A stretch of DNA of 64,000 bases from Isoetes taiwanensis (Eukaryota; Streptophyta; Lycopodiopsida; Isoetales; Isoetaceae), in NCBI GenBank assembly GCA_021234155.1, contig JAJEKV010000030.1, positions 16,360,003 through 16,424,002 on the forward strand, given 5' to 3'. The notes under the pieces are model-generated. The model was not told where the DNA came from. It saw nothing but the letters and a program-made list of their open reading frames with translations, and ran no database searches. Numbering within the stretch: position 1 is the stretch's first letter; each line of letters begins with the position of its first letter. A program made the translations under genes and the position numbers. Shown here piece after piece: positions 12,488 to 22,225 of the stretch.

Positions 12488-13054
12488 ATGGTAACTTTGC
12501 AAGAACATCCTCGCTGGGCTGATCCGGAATACCTGCAAGCGTGCGGCAGAAATACGTGCACTTTTGATGATTTTTTTAGCAACTTTTGGGAGCATCGATG
12601 GCGTCACGGTCCAACCACAGAGCTTGCAAGGCAGCTGAGCAACTTCATTATCGATCGCTATACTCGTCATCTCCCTCCACTGGAGGAGATCAATTCGAGT
12701 CAGGCAAGGTTCAATCTAAGTGCTTTGGGACTTCTTGAACCCCCCTCAGATTTAGAAGATAGGCTAGAACAGTTGAAGGACATGCTTTTCCATGGTTTCA
12801 TGGCCTACTCTACGGATCGTATATCGCCTCTGGTCATTCCTACTAGTGATAAGAATAGGATTTATATCCTCATTGAACTTTACAACTTCCATTACAAATC
12901 TTTTGTGGATATTGGTAAGCTCCTATTCCGTTCCCTTGACTTCAACATCCTGTGGTTACTGTCTAGATTCCCCACCTGGGATACAATTCCTTGGGATACA
13001 CGTGACCTATGGCTACATAGCACACAGCACATAATACGTACATATCACAGGTGA
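12488..13054 (+). CDS. Uncharacterised island protein, 188 aa
   Basis: This is the best-preserved small gene of the island: an unbroken frame of 188 codons. I chose the ATG at 12488 because it follows CTTGCAAATG, matching the start of the paralog at 13750. Readable parts are TFDDFFSNFWEHRWRHGPTT, a charged SDLEDRLEQLKDMLFHGF and an aromatic RIYILIELYNFHYKSFVDIG; there is no signal peptide or clear membrane segment. I do not recognise the family. The gene has its own TATA box and leader and ends about 190 bp before palindrome cluster C. A decayed paralog follows in tandem. Its function is unknown. Confidence 0.6.
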   Translation: MVTLQEHPRWADPEYLQACGRNTCTFDDFFSNFWEHRWRHGPTTELARQLSNFIIDRYTRHLPPLEEINSSQARFNLSALGLLEPPSDLEDRLEQLKDMLFHGFMAYSTDRISPLVIPTSDKNRIYILIELYNFHYKSFVDIGKLLFRSLDFNILWLLSRFPTWDTIPWDTRDLWLHSTQHIIRTYHR

Positions 13055-13241
13055 AGATACTCCATTGGAATATGTGTATAAACTAGATTTTCATAGAAAT
13101 TAAGTATAGAAGCAAGTGAGTTTCGTGTAATTAAGTTACATCTTCGTGTAATTAAGTGATTTTCGTGCAATTAAGTAATTAAGTAATATCTTCTACCATT
13201 TTCCTTGTATTTTTTCATGTGATTGTTCTATTTGTGGTCAT

Positions 13242-13328
13242 ATTCGGCACCGTAGCCACGGTGCGAAATCGCTTCATTTACAAATTATTGAAGTGCCTAT
13301 TTCGCACCGTGGCTACGGTGCGAAATAC
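13242..13328. repeat. Palindrome cluster C, two copies
   Basis: Two nearly perfect copies of the island palindrome at about 13243 and 13300, 57 bp apart. Their centres are GTAGCCAC and GTGGCTAC, which are reverse complements of each other. The cluster lies between the 188-aa gene, which ends at 13054, and the TATA box of its paralog. Confidence 0.85.
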
Positions 13329-13456
13329 GCAGATCCCGTTTTCTTACCACCACCGAATGGTATAATACTTCAGCATTATTGGTATTATTCTTCATCATTC
13401 TTGGTATTATACTTCTTGATATTAGTATTATACTTCAACATTATTGGATTAAGTAG

Positions 13457-13749
13457 CTATAAATTCTTTCAACTTGCTTTCACTTCTCACCTTTGGTCTT
13501 TGGTCTTCCTTGTTCCTTGCCACTTGATCTTGATGTTTGTTCTTCGCTACTTCATCTTGTTCCTTGCTCTTGATCTTGCTACTTGATCTTGTTCCTTGCT
13601 TTCTTGCTCCATGATCTTCCTTCTTTTTTGAACTTCTTGCTCCTTGATCGTCCTTGATCCTTGCTTCTTGCTACTTGATCTTGATGCTCCTTGCTACTTG
13701 ATCTTCGTGCTCCTTGTTCTTTGATACTTAATCTTCGTGCTCTTTGCAA
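13457..13749 (+). promoter_or_regulatory. TATA box and pyrimidine-rich leader of paralog
   Basis: CTATAAATT at 13457-13465 is followed by about 280 bp dominated by repeats like TTGCTACTTGATCTTG and TTGCTCCTTGATC. The leader runs to CTTTGCAAATG at 13742-13752, the start of the paralogous gene. It matches the design of 12258-12487 although the repeat unit differs. Confidence 0.55.
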
Positions 13750-14235
13750 ATGATTGGACCCGAATCCTCCACGGGCCCCTCCGGAAGGCTGCAAGCATGC
13801 CCGGGCATTAAATGCGGCTTGGAATGGATGAGCTATGGGACCATTTCTTGGAGTGGAGGTTGCGCCCACGGTCCCACCAAGGAGCTTACAATGGAGTTGA
13901 TCAACTTCATTGGAGGCGATTTGATTGTGGTCATGAGCCAGCGATGGAAATTAATCCATCGAATGTTATAGGAGACTTGCAATGAGGGGACTTCTTGAAC
14001 CCCCTCCTTATCGGGCCGAGATGCTACTGACAATTGAGGGCCTCTTCTTCGTCTTTGGATATTTAGCACACTCTCACGGATGCATACATATCGAGTTCAT
14101 TCATGAAATTAACTTAGGGGGACGGATGTATGGCCTTATTAGGGTGTACTACAAGCGAGTACAAGCGGTTTTGTGGAGTTGGGTCCGCTCTTCTTCCGTG
14201 AGTATCATCTGTGGAATTACTTTTTCTAATGACTA
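13750..14235 (+). pseudogene. Decayed tandem paralog of the 188-aa protein
   Basis: From the ATG at 13750 the sequence tracks the gene at 12488: the same start context, a CGGAAGGCTGCAAGC block, then HGPTKELTMELINFI (compare HGPTTELARQLSNFI) and, in another frame from about 13982, GLLEPP, GYLAHSHG and RMYGLIRVYYK (compare GLLEPP, GFMAYS and RIYILIELYNF). A stop and frame change near 13970 break it. The gene ends at 14235, about 230 bp before palindrome cluster D. The pair arose by tandem duplication inside the island, leader included. Confidence 0.6.
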
Positions 14236-14464
14236 GGTACCCCATATGGTGGGAAGAATGGGGTTTGGGAGGGCGTGAGCTCTTGACTCCTAACCGGATG
14301 CATGGGTTAGACCTCATGAGGAAGGGGAAGGGGTTAGAAACCTAGGGGAAGGTTACTTGGACATAATTCGTTACTTGCCGTTCTCTAAATGTTCTCTAAT
14401 ATGTTAATATATTCTCTTAATATGCTCACTTTGATCTTGTGGTTCACCTTCTATGGAATGATTC

Positions 14465-14606
14465 AATTTCGCATAGTGGCCACGGTGCAAAATTGCCTGC
14501 CCTCACACAGTAACTTACAGGAATTTCGCACCGTGGCCACGGTGCGAAAATACCTCCCTCACAAAGTAATTTATACCCATTTTCGCACCGTGTAGCAGCG
14601 GTGCAT
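14465..14606. repeat. Palindrome cluster D, three copies
   Basis: Copies at about 14466, 14522 and 14579, spaced 56 and 57 bp. The middle one is essentially perfect and the outer two have changes in one arm. The cluster lies between two convergent genes: the paralog ending at 14235 on the plus strand and the H3-like gene ending at 14697 on the minus strand. Confidence 0.85.
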
Positions 14607-14696
14607 TGTAAGTATACATAGAGAATAGATACAATCAAAATACTTAGCAAGCAAACAAAATATACAACAAAGATCGTTTCATTAATATAAAACACT

Positions 14697-16012
14697 TTAC
14701 ATGCCTCGGAAGTAATTTGTCAAGGCAATATCCTGCCTCATTATTGTCACTCTCTTGGAATGCACAGCATATTTCACACAGTCTTCGAAGAACCTGACCA
14801 TGTGATTCTCGGTGACCTCGTCGCGAGCATCAAGGGCATCTGCGGTGAATCGAGTCACTGATTACGGCATTGGAAAAGCTGTAACCAGCTCTCGGTACCT
14901 TGCACCATCCCTCTTCATCTTCTTGTATCTCTCTGAACCACCTCCTTACATATTCTAGCCATTGTGAGCCGGAAGCACCCACTCCCGTGGTTACGGAAGT
15001 GCGGATTCAGCGCATCCATCTTAACTTTTGATTAAGCGGTGGCCCTTCTTATTGACTTAGGAGGGCCTTTGCGAGAAACTGTTTCTTCTGCATTTTGCTT
15101 AGGCTTAGTCTTCCTCTTCTTCGTCTCTTGGATTCGCGACTACTGGCTGCTCATCAATAGGAACCACTCGCATCACGGTACAGCGGTTTGAACAACCGTC
15201 ACATGTGCTGCGGTGGCTCTTGTAGAGCGATATTTTCTTCTATTTGAGTATCACGGGGACACGGAAGGGACATCACGGTACATAATATTCAGGGGGTTCA
15301 AAATTGCACGAGCGGCAATAGGAGCGTTACGGGCGGGCACATCACCAGCGGGAACATCACGGACATGCACATCGATGGTCATCCTCATGGGGCTTAGCAT
15401 TCTCATTATCGGCTCCAAGCAAGTCCGCCCCTGGTTTATCCCCACCAATCCAACTTAGGCCTTTATGCGAGGAAGTCGGTTATGTAATCTATCTCATTAG
15501 CGATCTGAGAGAATGTGTTAGGAGTTGGCGTCAAAGAAGCCATCAACTTTGGGCCACCACGGCGAAGGAATGGAGTGCCTCAAGCAAGGTGTCGGCTCCC
15601 ATCGAAGGAGCGAAGGCAGCGTGGGTATGCGGTGCAACTACTACATCGGCGTTAACGGCGATGCAATCATCGGCCACGGGAACTCCATGACCAGGCATTT
15701 TGCACGCCGCGAAGGTTCCTTCTCGGCTAAATGGCGAAGAGAACAGGTAAACACGCCTTAACCGGAAGGTATGTCTCTAAAAATCTCCCTGCGTCATTGG
15801 CAACATTACGAACTACGGCGTCGGACACTGCTTGATGGATGTTTTACGGCTCGGAAGGCGGTGCTGCGATTACGGTTGTTAGAAGCAGCGACATAGTTAG
15901 TGGCGTTGCCCTCATTTGTCTTCACCATGATGTGTGCGCCCAGGGCGGCCTTCTCTTACATTCTTTGGTTGTTGGGATTGTTAGATCCGGCATTACCGCT
16001 AATACGTGCCAT
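14697..16012 (-). pseudogene. Histone H3-like gene on the island, frames broken
   Basis: The C-terminal part, 14700-14860, encodes a diverged H3 histone fold: VTRFTADALDARDEVTENHM, RFFEDCVKYAVHSKRV, TIMRQDIALTNYFRGM. From RF to the end it aligns without gaps to canonical H3: 19 residues from RF to FED, as in H3, then FED..., HSKRV (H3 HAKRV), TIMRQD (H3 TIMPKD), RG. Upstream, in other frames, are SQWLEYVRRWFREIQEDEE, which resembles the region before and around FQRLVREI, and a lysine-rich ETKKRKTKPKQ tail. I place the start at the ATG at 16012 (MARISGNAG; H3 starts MARTKQTA), 107 bp after a TATA box. The gene is about 1.3 kb, far longer than H3 (about 136 codons). Several frame changes lie between. 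In nucleosomes the fold pairs with H4; whether this protein does is unknown. Palindrome clusters D and E flank it. Confidence 0.82.
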
Positions 16013-16118
16013 TGTCTACGAGCGTAATGCAACAAATGAGTGGACAAGATTGATAAATATGCAATGTAATGACTTAGAACAAATATCAAAAGCGGAACAA
16101 CATCGATAACAAAGATAA

Positions 16119-16125
16119 TTATATA
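16119..16125 (-). promoter_or_regulatory. TATA box of island H3-like gene
   Basis: On the minus strand the sequence reads TTTTTTATATAATTATC, with TATATAA 107 bp upstream of the ATG at 16012. The chromovirus H3-like gene has a TATA box at almost the same distance. Confidence 0.5.
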
Positions 16126-16182
16126 AAAAAGTACCGATTTGCTACCGATAAAAGCGGCAAAAGATAACCACGGAAACCAAAT

Positions 16183-16322
16183 GCTTTTTCGCGCGTGGCC
16201 CGCGGTGCGAATAGCGGATTAATCTATAACTAATTCCCAACTTCATTCGCACAGTAGCCCGCGGTGCGAATACTAATCATTCGACAATTGAATACCAACT
16301 AAGTTCGCACCGTGCCGCCTTT
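16183..16322. repeat. Palindrome cluster E, three copies
   Basis: Copies at about 16186, 16244 and 16303 (spacing 58 and 59 bp) with GTGGCCCGCGGTGCGAA-type cores; the last keeps only its left half. The cluster lies upstream of the H3-like gene and downstream of the minus-strand gene that ends near 16560. Confidence 0.8.
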
Positions 16323-16559
16323 TGCCAACCTAACATATTTGAAACATTATAGTTGCACATCATGGTCAATAGTTATACATTAATATGAATTTATTCATAC
16401 AATTGATTCCCAGTATATCTTCTACCCCAATCGATCCTTGTGGATCGCCAGCTGCTTTGCCTATAACTTGTGCATTTGCACTAGAGCTACACCATATCGT
16501 TTTTTTTTTTTCTGCTCAACTTTTCTCCTCAATATTCTAGCCAGCGTCGTGTCTTGTTT

Positions 16560-18379
16560 AGCTTTATCTTTTTCTCTAGCTTGCGGATAATCCTTCTATA
16601 GAACCATTGGCACATCTCATTTGCAATGAGTTACCACCACGAACCTCGATGTTGTGTGAACTGAAAAAAGCATTCTTGGCTTGCTTATGTGACTTCTCCA
16701 TTCCTGCGTATTCCATATTCCCAAGCTCCCGTACTCTTTGGCAAACCACAAGCCATGGGCGTGAAGTATATGAATGTAATGTGTGACATTGCATTCTCCC
16801 CATGCTTGTATAAGCGACTTCGTGAATTGATTCTTTGCTACTCACGAATTCATCTAATTTTCCACCCACCATTTTCTTCTCTGCCATCAAAGTTACCCGG
16901 TGCTTTCGGATTACGCCGCGCTTTAATTTTCTTTAGTTTTGCCCTCCCCGTGAAATACGGTCATCTTACGCTTCCGGCAAGTCCTTATACCCCTCCCACT
17001 TTCCGGTTGGCAATGATCCATTCTTCGTAATTTAGTACAAGGCAGAAATCTCTTCGCTTTCACCCCACCCATAGATGGTTTACAAGGAACCTTGCCTCCC
17101 TTCTTAGGATCTTGCGAGGATTTTATAGTCACCACCATGAAGACCAAGATCGAAAGCACGTTCTCAACATCTTTCATACACTTTTCTCGGCTGATTGTGG
17201 AGACTTATTCCAAGCAAAAGAATGCTCATGTACACCATCTTATCCACTATTCTTAGAAAGGCATGGAGAGTGCAAATATGTACTCTCTTCACGGGAATTG
17301 CAAGTACGGGGATCAAAGTTTTGTCCTCCTTCTCAGCGTTGGTTCAGCATCACGGTCACATTCGAGAGTACTCATTCCCTTCCCCTTATCATCTACCCTA
17401 GCATACAAGCGGTAAGGACATCGTGGGTAGTCTTACGAACCATGTTTCATGTTATACATGCACTTGATGGTCTTTAGATCAGCGTGACCGGATGCCATTC
17501 AACCTCGTAATCTCGTAGCCGGGAACACGAAGCTTCTCTCCGAGCTCCATGAGCAGCAATAATAGTAGGAATAGGTGTCTATTTGAAAGACCCTTTGAAG
17601 AACACCATGATTTTCTTCGGTGCTTGAAATATCCCTATCCACCAAATATGGTCCTCTCGATTGAGCAGAGAACTTCCCTTCCTCATTATCGAGAATTTGA
17701 CTAGCCATGTTCATTAATGTCAAAGAAACCCTCTCATACTTTTCACCTTTGATCGGTTCCATCTCATCCAACTTTATAGCAATTTGGAGTTTCCCTCCAC
17801 ATTCTTCCACTTTCATATCATAAAAGCGAACTAACGGAAGAAGCATTTTTTAGAGATCCATCCAACAATTATTCTTCTCATTAAGAACAAATAGATCATT
17901 TCGGAGCCACCCTTCTTCTTACTTTTCCCGGTGATTAGGGATCCCAAGTGCGGATGTGGTGATGCGGTACATCTCTCCCAAATGTTAGGTGTATACGCAT
18001 TCCTCTTTGTTACGCTTGCTCGACATAAGCGGAGTCTTGGCGGTATGGTCTTCGTAATACCCATGTTGCTTGATACCATCCTGCAAACATCTAAAAGAGC
18101 AATGTAAGCTTGTCGTGATACCCACATTGTCACATAATTCTTGCATGTTATCGGCACTTTGACTCTTTCCCAATTCGGTAAGCACTGTTAAAGAACGACT
18201 TTTCTTAAATGGTTAGCTCGGGGAAGCTTCAACATATCTATAACATCATCTTTAGTTACAAGCTTTTTCAACAAACTAGCCATATTACAAGGTTTTCTCT
18301 TCTTCTTTTCAGCCATAGTAGGATCCACCAGATTTTTAATAGCGTGGATCCTTCTTGAAACCCCCACCACTAGGGGCAA
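16560..18379 (-). pseudogene. Unrecognised minus-strand gene region, broken
   Basis: Protein-like minus-strand frames follow one another: MAEKKKRKPCNMASLLKKLV at 18310 downward, LTELGKSQSADNMQELCDNV (about 18180), GSLITGKSKKKGGSEM (about 17940), GGKLQIAIKLDEMEPIKGEK (about 17790), a cysteine- and lysine-rich KGGKVPCKPSMGGVKAKRF (about 17100), and a last piece to about 16576. Frame changes separate them. I cannot tell whether this is one long gene or two. The lysine-rich tracts would suit a nucleic-acid-binding protein, but I recognise no domain. It ends about 240 bp before palindrome cluster E. Confidence 0.4.
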
Positions 18380-18781
18380 GTATATTTAGGGCCTTCGGTT
18401 CTTTTTCCATCTCCCTCATGCCCGGTGGTGTCATTTTCAGTCTTTTTTAACTTCCTCTCCGGTTTGTCATTGTCCTCGAGCATCTCTTCAATCCTTGTTT
18501 AAGTGACTCCACCTCCATAAGCAACCTTTGATTGGAAGCTTGCGGTTCTTACGTATTCTTAGACACTGTTGGTTAAGAAATAGTTACTTGTTGGAGGTAA
18601 TTACAATGTGCTACCATATTGCAATGCACTCCACACAATTGATTGTACATTGTTCTCAAATGCACATCGAATTACTTGAAATATTATTGCAATAGCCAAG
18701 CGGACCTTGATTACCCTTACAGGCAAAATGAATAAGCCCGATGGAGAATGAAATTCAGGATGTCTTACGGTGATCGGATCG
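18380..18781. other. Island intergenic region between divergent genes
   Basis: About 400 bp between the start of the minus-strand gene region and the plus-strand gene at 18782. It should hold divergent promoters, but I see no clear TATA box and no palindrome copy. Confidence 0.4.
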
Positions 18782-19210
18782 ATGGGATCTGATTCCCCGC
18801 GCCCGAGAGATCAATATTCATTGCACACGAAGCTTCGAAGAGCATTCTCATCGACTGTTCCTTCCGATTATATTGATTTTTGTAGGGCAAGCGGTTCTTG
18901 GGCACCTCCACCGGAATTGGCCTTTCGGTTTACGTATTCAAAAAAATTACTCATTGTCATTGGCGAAATTAATAGAAGCGATTACCTCGCCATAGATCGA
19001 ATTCAGAGTCGGCGTGATGATCGCTTTCCGAGCTCCACAGTCCGTGACCAAATTGATGCAATTTTTAAGCCAAAATACGAAGGAAAACTAGAGAATTCCT
19101 TCGGATTTGGGCGAGGATTGACATCAAAACTAAATTCGAAATGCCCTCCAAAGCTTTGGCGCCCAATTGAGGCATTCTTGAGGCGTCCCGCTCGAAGCTA
19201 CTCCTTGTAG
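18782..19210 (+). CDS. Uncharacterised island protein, 142 aa
   Basis: An unbroken plus-strand frame of 142 codons from the ATG at 18782. Readable parts are PRPRDQYSLHTKLRRAFSST, WAPPPELAFRFTYSKKLLIV and KYEGKLENSFGFGRGLTSKL; the C-terminus is basic (RPIEAFLRRPARSYSL). The family is not recognised. It is the only island gene not followed by a palindrome cluster; the island ends 219 bp later. It may be truncated at its 3' end. Confidence 0.4.
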   Translation: MGSDSPRPRDQYSLHTKLRRAFSSTVPSDYIDFCRASGSWAPPPELAFRFTYSKKLLIVIGEINRSDYLAIDRIQSRRDDRFPSSTVRDQIDAIFKPKYEGKLENSFGFGRGLTSKLNSKCPPKLWRPIEAFLRRPARSYSL

Positions 19211-19429
19211 CTTTAGTTCGGTGGGAAGGTGGGGGGAGGAGGGATTTAGGCGTAATGAGTAAAACAACAAGTAATAATGACGTTTACCAGGTTCGGTTGC
19301 TCCAGGGCTGAGGTTCGGTTGAGGTTCGTGGGGGCTTTTTGCCCATACCTGCAAGTTCGGGTACCAACTAAAATCCAAATTTGGGAATGGCTTACAAGGG
19401 CGTTAATAGACTCCACCAAACCTCTAATG

Positions 19430-20617
19430 ATGGTAGCTAATCATATTGATTGTTTGAACTACTGCAAACAGAGTCTTAGTAATAGATTTAAAATGACAGA
19501 TCTTGGCTCTCTTAAAAGATTTCTAGGGATGGAAGTTTTCAGAAATAATGAAGAGCCTCTTCTCCTTTAGCTACAGGTAAGAAGTTATCTTTCCTTTTTT
19601 TTTTTATTGAAGGCGTATAGGTCAGAAGTAATCATTAGAGCAAAGCCCCAAAAATGAAAAAGAAAAGAAAGAAATGGAAAGATGCCCATACAGAAAGTTG
19701 GTTGGCTGTCTATTATATGTGGCAAACACATGCAGACCATATATTGCATTTAGTGTTAATATACTGAGCAGGTTTTTGAATAATCCGGGTAGGCAGCATT
19801 GGCAAGCAACAAAAAGGGTACTTAGATTCCTTAAAGGAACACAAAACTATGGATTGACATTTTGCAATGATGATCTCACACCGACAGCATACTCAGACGC
19901 ATATTGGGGTGGGGATTTAGACACAAGAGAGTCTACATCTGGATATGTGTTAAAACTTGGAGGTAGCTGTATATCATGGAAAAGCAAGAAACAAGGGTGC
20001 ATAGCAATGTCAACTGCAGAGGCTGAGTATAATGCAACATCATTGGCTGCAAGAGAAATTGTCTGGGTAAGAAAAATCTTAGATGCGCTTGGCATAATGC
20101 AAATGGAACCAACAGTTCTTTACACAGATAGTTTAAGTTGTCTTGCTCAAGGGGGGTTCACTTTTGGGTGCCATACAATGTGCCTGAGTGACTTGTAGGG
20201 GGGTTTTTTGGACCCATTTCCACACGTATACGACGGAGTTAGGGGGGGTTTTGACCACTATTTGGAGTAATTTTTGTATGGAAGGGGTCAAATTTTCCTT
20301 TCAAAAAACCGTATACGGGGGTGTTTTTGGTCACCCTCTGCACGCACATGGCATATCCCCTTTTGTATAAGTGCATCCCCCGGGGTCTTGCTATTACAAG
20401 AAATCCTGTTCTTCATGAGAGGATGAAACACATTGAACTGAAAATTCACTTCATAAGAGATATGGTGTCAAAGGAAAAAATTTCAGTTCAATATATGAGT
20501 ACTGAAGAACAAACAGCAGATGTGTTCACAAAAGTTTTGCATGTTCATAGGTTTCTGAAGTTACAGACAATGTTAGGAGTAAACAAAGTCAACATAACAG
20601 ATGACATGAAAGGGGAA
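19430..20617 (+). pseudogene. Ty1/copia pol, RT end and RNase H
   Basis: Continuation of the copia gene left at 7397. RT resumes with ANHIDCLNYCKQSL and KMTDLGSLKRFLGMEV; after a gap near 19570-19670, RNase H follows (YRKLVGCLLYVANTCRPYIA, then AYSDAYWGGDLDTRESTSGY, MSTAEAEY and LYTDSLSCLA). A MITE splits it at 20148-20385, after which it resumes with NPVLHERMKHIELKIHFIRD and ADVFTKVLH. It reaches a polypurine tract (GAAAGGGGAA) at the edge of the 3' LTR. The element is dead: deletion, two insertions and stops. Confidence 0.9.
20148..20385. mobile_element. MITE in copia RNase H, TSD TCTTGCT
   Basis: A 238-bp insertion with imperfect inverted ends (CAAGGGGGGTTCAC and the complement of CCCCGGGGGATGCAC) flanked by TCTTGCT at 20141-20147 and 20386-20392. 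Removing it and one TCTTGCT restores the copia frame from SLSCLA into ITRNPVLHERMKHI. It carries several GTATACG motifs and has no coding capacity. It is related to the MITE at 53011-53270. Confidence 0.85.
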
Positions 20618-21203
20618 TGAAGGAAATTATAGTCATGTCATCTGTATATTTTAGTGTCTGAGTACATGCAAAACATGGGTATTTACAGAAGGGTACTCCA
20701 TATGTCAAGCACAGACTCTTTAAAAGAGGTAAACTAGAGGTTGATATTATGGTCGATGGTGTATCATTAAAACCAAAGGATAATACGATGGTCAATGGTG
20801 TGCCATTAAACCATTGGATCAAAATACTTTATAATTATAGTAGTCTGTGAACGAATGAAATAGTGCCTGATTTGAACTCAGGAATAGGAAGCTTGAAACC
20901 GACTGAAAAGTTCGGTGAGCTCCTTCTATAAAAGAATATTAAGAAGTACAGAATATTTGTAGGAGCAATGACTGTGTTTTTGGGCTGATCCGGCATAAAA
21001 TGAATAGCATTCCGATGTTATCTGATTTGATCAATATTCTCCAAAGTTTCATTGACTTCATTTGCTACAGTAATCTTCTAGGTCGAAACATCTGGGCATA
21101 TTGTCTATACGATTTAAAGACACTTATTGTTAAGTTGAACATTGAAGTATTGTTAGCATATGTTGTTATATTGCAACTCTAATTAAGTCTAGTCTATCTA
21201 TCA
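20618..21203 (+). mobile_element. 3' LTR of plus-strand copia element
   Basis: It begins TGAAGGAAATTATAG right after the polypurine tract and contains a TATA box (TATAAAAG, 20927-20934) in a typical promoter position. It probably ends with TATCA at about 21203, where an unrelated LTR fragment begins. The 5' LTR of this element is not in the window. Confidence 0.65.
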
Positions 21204-21869
21204 GGCATGAGCTCGACACCTCTGGGATGATGCGTCACCTTCAATGAGGTTCAAGTCGAAGACGGGCAGTGGCCCTTTAGCTGCCTGTGATGGGCATGCA
21301 TGCCTCTGGAGGGGTGATCCCGCTCCTGCCTCATCGGGGCTGGGGAGATGAAACCCAGTAGTAGCCCCTTTGGTTACGCACCCGGCAGGCTATGGTCCAG
21401 TCCCTAGACTCTTCAACCTACTCTGCAAAGTGTACACTGGGAGGGGCGGATGGAGCGGACTACCCAACAGCCATGTTCCTATGCCAGCCCAATCTACTCT
21501 TATAAACTCTGTCTGCAATGACTTCTAGAGAACCAAGCCGTCAGTCCATACCCTAGAGTCTGAGCCTGGGGTCGGATTTCCCATATGATGATGATAATAT
21601 TGATGCGATTATACATGTATCTTATGGTACAGTCACCCTTCGAGGTGACTCTGTTTGCATTTGATGTCATGTGCTTACGTTTATTTACGCTTTCGCAGTT
21701 AGGACGGCCCGAGGGAAGATTGGACAAATGACCCATCCATTCTTCCTCATCGATCCATTGCTTAAGGATTGATGTTAGGTGGACGGCCTCTGTCAGCCTG
21801 GCTACCAGGGGGATGAACTCCGCCATCCAATATGATGGGACCATCGTAGAAGAGGTAGGGGACGTCACA
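21204..21869 (+). mobile_element. LTR fragment, chromovirus B family
   Basis: These 666 bp match the second half of the interrupted LTR at 45804-46470 along their whole length, from GGCATGAGCTCGACACCTC to the terminal GTCACA. The first half is missing. It is either a truncated solo LTR or what remains after another insertion. Confidence 0.85.
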
Positions 21870-21879
21870 TTGCTAGTTA

Positions 21880-22215
21880 ATGGATTTTGTGAAGGGTTTC
21901 GACAGAGTGCCTAGGGAGAAGTTGTGGGAGAGATTATTGCTAGTAGAAGTCGCACACGAACTGCAAAATATTGTATACAAGTTGCATAAAACAATCATAA
22001 CTCGAATGCCTCCTTCATGCCACCTTATGAACAGTAGGTGAAAGTGCACCTGGGATGTCCACTCTTTCCCACGCTATGACTATCTATTGATCAGCTGGTG
22101 ATTGGCTTATCCACCAGCATGGAGGGGAAGGTCCCTATTTGCTCATGATATTATTAGACCATTGATATAGCAGATGATGTGGACCTATTAGCCCACACTC
22201 CAGCAAGTATGGAAC
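21880..22215 (+). pseudogene. LINE reverse transcriptase fragment
   Basis: It starts MDFVKGFDRVPREKLWERLL, the conserved first block of LINE RT (DF.KAFD.VPR..LW), and later, in another frame, reads ADDVDLLAHTPA, the RT catalytic block. The sequence between is frame-broken. The second block resembles the GC-rich LINE at 54385-57497 (YADDVD), so this is a fragment of the same or a related lineage. Confidence 0.75.
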
Positions 22216-22225
22216 ATCGGGGGAG

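Larger units (their letters stand above)
7395..19429. mobile_element. 12-kb gene-bearing insertion in copia RT
   Basis: The copia RT reads up to YVDD at about 7390 and continues with ANHIDCLNYCKQ and FKMTDLGSLKRFLGMEV from about 19430, so everything between was inserted. The edges carry a short inverted match, CATTAGAG at 7395-7402 and CTCTAATG at 19422-19429, followed by weaker similarity. I cannot define a target-site duplication. Inside are seven gene-like regions on both strands, five clusters of a shared palindrome, several TATA boxes, and an H3-like histone gene. I recognise no transposase, integrase, polymerase or capsid gene. It could be a large DNA transposon, a fragment of an integrated DNA virus, or a compound insertion. 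Many frames are broken. Confidence 0.7.

Noticed and set aside
7395-19429. The island as an LTR retrotransposon related to the H3-bearing chromovirus
   Set aside because: No LTR pair, primer site, polypurine tract or gag-pol motif is visible inside its edges; only the H3-like gene and the palindrome-rich style are shared.
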